Source: an uncultured Acetatifactor sp. (GTDB lineage Bacteria; Bacillota; Clostridia; Lachnospirales; Lachnospiraceae). From it: a stretch of DNA of 9,798 nt. The position numbers and the translations under genes are program-made. The stretch is from assembly GCA_910580225.1 (NCBI GenBank), contig CAJTXE010000079.1, positions 1 through 9,798 of the forward strand, read 5' to 3'. The notes beneath the pieces were generated by a model. The model had not been told where the DNA came from. It did no database searches and saw only the letters and a list, made by a program, of their open reading frames with translations. Of the stretch, positions 6,388-9,798 are shown piece after piece. Numbering within the stretch: the first letter of the stretch is position 1; each line of letters begins with the position of its first letter.

Positions 6388-7587
6388 GAAGCGAATTTCA
6401 AAAAGTGCGCCGCCTTCCGGCCCGTTTCTTGCCCGTATGGTTCCGTTCTGGCATTCAATCATCTCCTTTGCCAGAGCCAGTCCGATTCCGATACCGCCCT
6501 CACCTGCATTCTGCCCCCGGTAAAACCGTTCAAAAAGATGGGGCATGTCTTCTTTTGCAAACCCGCCCCCGTCGTCCCATATCAAAATTTCCGTATAGAG
6601 CGGATTCTGCGCATAGGAACAATGCACTTTCCCCCCGGGACTGTGTTCCATGCAGTTTTTCATCAGATTCATCACTGCCTCCATGGTCCAGTCCAGATCC
6701 GCAATCACCAGCATCTCACCCTGCTCCGGTATCTCAACGGAAGTGCGGGAATCCGCAAACAGTTCCTGCAGATTATCCGCCGCCAGGACAAGCAGCGTAA
6801 AGACATCCACCTCTTCCCTTTGTAAATGCAATGTTCCGGCATCAATTCTGGATAAAACAAGCAGGGCTTCCTCCAGATGCGTCAGCCGTAAAAGCTGCTT
6901 TTCCACCTGTTCAAGATGCCTGCTGCCCTCCATGATATCCTCTGCCGTGAAAGCCTTTGAAGCCTTCTGCCGCATCATCTGGACAGAAAGGGAAATGGCA
7001 GTAATGGGTGTTTTGATCTGATGGGCAATATTGGACAGATTTTCCGCAAAATCATTCCTGGCCTGTAATGCGGAATCCTTTGTCTGATAAAGAAATGTCA
7101 CCGTCTTATAGATTTCATCTTCCAGTTTGGAGAAATCGTCCTCCCCGGAAGCGGACCAAATGGCAGCCTTTCCGGTGTTCACCTGTTCCAGGTACTCCGC
7201 CAATGCCCGGATCCGCATGGCATCCCTTTTGTTCCGATACCAGTCGGTAAAAACCAAAAGCAGCATTCCCGCCCCAACCCCCGCTGCCGCAGACAAACCA
7301 TTATGTCCCGGGGCTGAAAAATCCGAAATATCATATCCCAATGCGGACAACACATCCCCTTCCGCCGCGCCGTCACGATTCCCCGCAGTATATTCCTTTA
7401 ATGCCGCGGAAATGATCTTTTTTGTCTCCGGCTCCTGCTCCGCCACTTTACTGCAGATCATATTCAGCAGGTCAAATTGAGCCTGGCTGTAATGGTAAGA
7501 AGCAAGCAGGACAGACACGGCTGCCGCAATCAGGCTGACAGACATGGCAAATCCCAAAGTAACCAGTATGTTTCTGCGTCCCCTCAT
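6376..7587 (-). CDS. Sensor histidine kinase paired with the OmpR-type regulator
   Basis: A 403-residue membrane kinase. Two helices, near residues 7-29 and 98-116, flank an outside domain of about 70 residues. The dimerisation domain has His189 in NIAHQIKTPI. The ATP-binding domain has an N-box with Asn307 and Asn311, G1 DDGGG (338-342), F-box LFERFYRG (351-358) and G2 GGIGIGL (364-370), so it should be active. The start at 7587 overlaps the regulator stop in an ATGA, with GGAGG seven bases upstream; this is classic coupling. A longer frame from 7635 would overlap the regulator by about 50 bases and lacks this signal, so I reject it. It probably senses envelope stress and phosphorylates the regulator to induce the transporter genes that follow; the signal is unknown. 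Confidence 0.94.
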   Translation of the reverse strand: MRGRRNILVTLGFAMSVSLIAAAVSVLLASYHYSQAQFDLLNMICSKVAEQEPETKKIISAALKEYTAGNRDGAAEGDVLSALGYDISDFSAPGHNGLSAAAGVGAGMLLLVFTDWYRNKRDAMRIRALAEYLEQVNTGKAAIWSASGEDDFSKLEDEIYKTVTFLYQTKDSALQARNDFAENLSNIAHQIKTPITAISLSVQMMRQKASKAFTAEDIMEGSRHLEQVEKQLLRLTHLEEALLVLSRIDAGTLHLQREEVDVFTLLVLAADNLQELFADSRTSVEIPEQGEMLVIADLDWTMEAVMNLMKNCMEHSPGGKVHCSYAQNPLYTEILIWDDGGGFAKEDMPHLFERFYRGQNAGEGGIGIGLALAKEMIECQNGTIRARNGPEGGALFEIRFYSH

Positions 7588-8273
7588 ATGGTATCCTCCA
7601 TGCGGTAGCCTATACTTCTCACTGTCTTCAGGCACTCCGGCTGATAAAGCTTATCCCGCAGCCGTTTCATGGTAACCGTAAGGGTATTGTTGTTCACATA
7701 ATTTCCGTTTACATCCCATACCTGCTCCAGTATTTTTTCCCTGGTAACCGTCTTTCCCTTATTCTGCATCAGATACAAAAGCAGCCTGTATTCCGCTTCA
7801 CTTAAGGATATTTCCTCTGCATGGCAGGATACGGTATGGCGGTTTTGGTCAATTTCGATTCCGCCGCAGGAAAGATACTGCTCTGCCACATTGCCGGTTC
7901 TGCGGAGCAGTGCCTGAATCCGCGAATACAAGACCTCCAGTTCAAAGGGTTTTGCCACATAATCGTCTGCGCCGTTTTTGAAACCCGCCACAATGTCCGC
8001 GCTGTCTCCGCGAACGGTGAGAAAAATAACCGGCAGCTCCCTCCGGTTCCTGCGAATCCACTGGCACAGACTGTCCCCATGGCCGTCCGGCATGTTCCAG
8101 TCCAATAAAACAAGGGTGGGAACATGCTCCTTTAGCGCCTGCCCTGCCTGTGCAAGCGTCCCGAAGAGCCTTACCTGAAAGTCCCGCTGTTCCAGATATT
8201 CTTTTACAATGGATGCGATATTGGCATCATCTTCCACATAATACAGTTCAATCACAGTCAGTTTTCCGCCCAT
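7584..8273 (-). CDS. OmpR/PhoB-family response regulator
   Basis: A 229-residue DNA-binding response regulator. The receiver domain (about 7-125) has the acidic pocket EDD (14-16), phospho-acceptor Asp58 in LLDWNMPDG, switch Thr86 and Lys108 in AKPF. The C-terminal winged helix (about 135-229) ends with a recognition-helix region rich in Asn and Thr (YVNNNTLTVTMKRLRDKL). It should be phosphorylated by the kinase whose start overlaps its stop, and activate the ABC genes. The start overlaps the DUF523 gene by 16 bases. A GTG at 8255 would give a start (MIELYYVEDD) closer to the family norm; neither has a strong ribosome site, so translation probably depends on ribosomes finishing DUF523. Function is secure; the exact start is not. 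Confidence 0.93.
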   Translation of the reverse strand: MGGKLTVIELYYVEDDANIASIVKEYLEQRDFQVRLFGTLAQAGQALKEHVPTLVLLDWNMPDGHGDSLCQWIRRNRRELPVIFLTVRGDSADIVAGFKNGADDYVAKPFELEVLYSRIQALLRRTGNVAEQYLSCGGIEIDQNRHTVSCHAEEISLSEAEYRLLLYLMQNKGKTVTREKILEQVWDVNGNYVNNNTLTVTMKRLRDKLYQPECLKTVRSIGYRMEDTI

Positions 8274-8704
8274 TCTTCGTTATTATTTACGATATCTTCC
8301 GCATCTATTACCTTTATGCCCGCCCTTTTCAGCATTTCCGCAAATATGCCCTGCCCCTGAATCAGCCTGCCGCTGAAGGTACCGTCATAGATTTGGTTCC
8401 CCCCGCAGCTGGGGCTTCTTGACTGTAAAACAGCCGCGTCTATTTTCCCGTTTAAAGCCTGCCTGAATGCCAGGGCCGCGCCTTCCCGGAATTCCCTGTC
8501 AACACTGGTTCCGTCTTTTGTCATAACCACTCCGTCTACAATTTCAGCAGGGTTTCTGGGCACATTAAGGCCTCCCAATACCTCCGGGCAAACTGCGATT
8601 ACTTCATGTCCCTTCAGAAAGGAAATCACTTTACTGTTGTAATTATTGGTTCCGTTATATTTACAGTTTTCACCTAAAAGACATGCACTTACAAGCACTT
8701 TCAT
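8258..8704 (-). CDS. DUF523 family protein (YbbK/TudS-like, probable iron-sulfur protein)
   Basis: A 148-residue soluble protein, full length for the family. It carries all DUF523 signatures: VSACLLGENCKYNG near the start (Cys8, Cys14), CPEVLGGLNVPR (Cys39) and SRSPSCGG (Cys100). The family member TudS is a 2-thiouracil desulfurase with a [4Fe-4S] cluster held by three conserved cysteines; Cys8, Cys39 and Cys100 are the likely equivalents here. Most family members have no proven role, so thiouracil or another thio-compound as substrate is only a possibility. AGGAGG lies eight bases before the ATG. It starts 27 bases after the LytTR gene and overlaps the OmpR-type regulator, so it is firmly inside a signalling operon, which is odd for an enzyme. 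Confidence 0.92.
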   Translation of the reverse strand: MKVLVSACLLGENCKYNGTNNYNSKVISFLKGHEVIAVCPEVLGGLNVPRNPAEIVDGVVMTKDGTSVDREFREGAALAFRQALNGKIDAAVLQSRSPSCGGNQIYDGTFSGRLIQGQGIFAEMLKRAGIKVIDAEDIVNNNEEWAEN

Positions 8705-8731
8705 TCAATCTGCCTCCTGTCCCATTCTGCC

Positions 8732-9436
8732 TTAGATATTCTTCATATACCGCAGAACCACACCGGAAAACTCCCTGCTCCGCAGCCGCGATACAGGAAT
8801 CTCCCTGCCGTTATCCATATAGGCGCTTCCGTTTTTATAGCCTTTTAAATGCTTCAGATTGATGAGATAGCTCCTGTGGCATCGGAAAAAACGGTCATCC
8901 AGTTTTGTTTCCAGATTCTCGATCCGCTCATAATAATCAACAACCTCCCCTGACGCCAGGTTCAGATAGATTTTCCGGTCTATAATCTCACAGAAGACAA
9001 TCTCACTTTTCCGGATGATGCGGCCCTCATACCCCTTTTGCACCAACAGGCTGTCCTCGCCTGCATTCTGCATGGAAGACAGACAACGCTCCATGGTGTT
9101 CTCAAACTGTTTTACATCAATCGGCTTGACCAGATAATCATAGGCCTGCACCTGAAAAGACTGGAACACCATCTCCTTCAGTACCGTAGTGAAAATCAGA
9201 AAGCCCTGGAACTTATCCGCCCGCAGTTTCCTTGCCGTCTCCATGCCGTCCATGCCCCTCATCTGGATATCCAGAAACAGAATGTCCATCTGCCCGTGGT
9301 AATTCAGCAGCTCTTCACCTCCGGTAAATGTCCGAAGGTGAATCTCCCTGTTCTTTTTCCGGAAAAAATCGGATACTAAAGTCCCTATATAATCGCACAT
9401 ATGTTTTTCATCATCGCAGATCACAATATAGATCAA
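8732..9436 (-). CDS. LytTR-family response regulator (AgrA/LytR type)
   Basis: A 234-residue regulator with a receiver domain (about 1-118) holding the acidic pair Asp8-Asp9, phospho-acceptor Asp56 (LFLDIQMRG), Thr83/Thr84 and Lys104 (VKPID). A LytTR DNA-binding domain (about 130-230) contains RCHRSYLINLKHL. Such proteins control bacteriocins, peptide pheromones and virulence, usually with a HPK10-type kinase; none is adjacent here. I place the start at TTG 9436 (MIYIVICDDE), which matches family starts. The frame is open to a TTG at 9529, but that stretch contains a near-perfect promoter, so it should not be coding. TTG at 9460 is the other option. The ribosome site is weak in each case. It is the first gene of the right operon. 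Confidence 0.92.
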   Translation of the reverse strand: MIYIVICDDEKHMCDYIGTLVSDFFRKKNREIHLRTFTGGEELLNYHGQMDILFLDIQMRGMDGMETARKLRADKFQGFLIFTTVLKEMVFQSFQVQAYDYLVKPIDVKQFENTMERCLSSMQNAGEDSLLVQKGYEGRIIRKSEIVFCEIIDRKIYLNLASGEVVDYYERIENLETKLDDRFFRCHRSYLINLKHLKGYKNGSAYMDNGREIPVSRLRSREFSGVVLRYMKNI

Positions 9437-9485
9437 TGTACCGTCTCTTTCCGGAATCAAACCTTGCCGCTGCCATGACAAGTAT

Positions 9486-9514
9486 TTTATAATACGCCAT
9501 GAGACAGATGTCAA
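9486..9514 (-). promoter_or_regulatory. Strong sigma-A promoter of the LytTR-DUF523-regulator-kinase-ABC operon
   Basis: On the minus strand, a perfect -35 TTGACA (9509-9514) is followed by a 17-base spacer and -10 TATAAA (9486-9491). A/T-rich sequence upstream could act as an UP element. Transcription would start near 9479, leaving a leader of about 43 bases before TTG 9436. A short dyad, GACA-N2-TGTC, overlaps the -35 and could bind a regulator. Confidence 0.75.
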
Positions 9515-9592
9515 GATATCTATTTTCAATATTTTTTAAAACCGGACACAACGAAATATAACCATAGCGGCGGTTGCCTATTGTAAATTCTG

Positions 9593-9798
9593 TTACCCCA
9601 AAGTTTTCAGGTTCCTGCGGTATTCCGCCATTTCCTCCTCCCTTACCGTATCTAAGACATGCTGCAATTCCCTGATTACATAACCCCGCTCCTTCGGCAG
9701 CCAGGCGGTAACCGGGTAAAAATTTGAACTGGAATTGGCAAACAGATGTGTCCTGATCTGCAGATTTTTGATAAACACCATCAATTCCTGCAGGCGCT
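9593..9798 (-). CDS. C-terminal part of an unrecognised protein, truncated by the window edge
   Basis: The frame is open from the right edge to a TAA at 9593, giving the last 67 residues of a longer protein. It includes FIKNLQIRTHLFANSSSNF followed by a helical, charged tail (VIRELQHVLDTVREEEMAEY). The absence of a convincing start and ribosome site inside the window, and a plausible protein composition, support a real C-terminus. The pattern of a THxxANxxSN-like segment, then 'LPKER' and a helical end resembles the C-terminus of some radical SAM proteins of Clostridia, from memory and with low confidence. Sixty-odd bases separate it from the promoter of the LytTR operon on the same strand; I see no clear terminator between them. 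Confidence 0.6.
   Translation of the reverse strand, partial: RLQELMVFIKNLQIRTHLFANSSSNFYPVTAWLPKERGYVIRELQHVLDTVREEEMAEYRRNLKTLG

Noticed and set aside
7588..7635. Longer N-terminus for the second histidine kinase
   Set aside because: It would overlap the regulator's last codons by about 50 bases. The ATGA overlap with GGAGG seven bases upstream marks 7587 as the start.
8242..8250. TACAGTTCA, identical to half of the dyad at 6370-6378, as a second operator
   Set aside because: It lies within the regulator's first codons, lacks the opposite half-site and has no promoter in register.
9515..9592. LytTR binding boxes upstream of the LytTR promoter (autoregulation)
   Set aside because: Only loose partial matches to the known box are present, without the usual pair spacing, so it cannot be claimed.

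Overview
The window is bacterial and most likely from a Gram-positive gut Clostridia (Lachnospiraceae-like). This is inferred from strong AGGAGG-type ribosome sites, sigma-A promoters, a LytTR regulator, and two ABC transporter/histidine kinase modules of the antimicrobial-peptide-response kind. There is no rRNA, tRNA, CRISPR array or intact mobile element. The window holds two operons pointing at each other, plus the tail of a third transcription unit at the right edge.

Left operon (+ strand, about 51-3050). Three 11-bp repeats beginning CTTTA sit where the -35 element should be, just upstream of a perfect TATAAT -10. About 190 bases of leader follow, and most of it can be drawn as one compact branched RNA fold. 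The genes are an ABC ATPase with a Glu in place of the Q-loop Gln (the 'E-loop' of BcrA/LanF immunity transporters), a six-helix ABC-2 permease whose start overlaps the ATPase stop, and a histidine kinase with one membrane helix. No response regulator for this kinase lies in the window.

Convergent gap (3051-3291). There is no gene here. It holds three inverted repeats, and none has the U-tract of an ordinary terminator.

Right operon (- strand, read right to left, 9514 to 3292). A near-consensus promoter drives a LytTR response regulator, then a DUF523 (TudS/YbbK-like) protein, an OmpR-family response regulator, a histidine kinase, a MacB/LolD-type ABC ATPase and a large FtsX-type permease. 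Gene overlaps couple DUF523, regulator and kinase. A 173-base gap before the ATPase holds an extended -10 promoter, an inverted repeat TACAGT-N6-ACTGTA at the -35 position, and a leader with several hairpins. The simplest reading is a sensor/regulator pair that induces its own transporter, with a LytTR regulator and a DUF523 protein added upstream in the same transcription unit.

Right edge (9593-9798). This is the C-terminal 67 residues of a minus-strand gene that enters from outside the window.

The left operon looks GC-richer than the right by eye, so the two may have separate histories. The most unusual elements are the left leader RNA with its repeat-controlled promoter, and the DUF523 gene embedded in a signalling operon.
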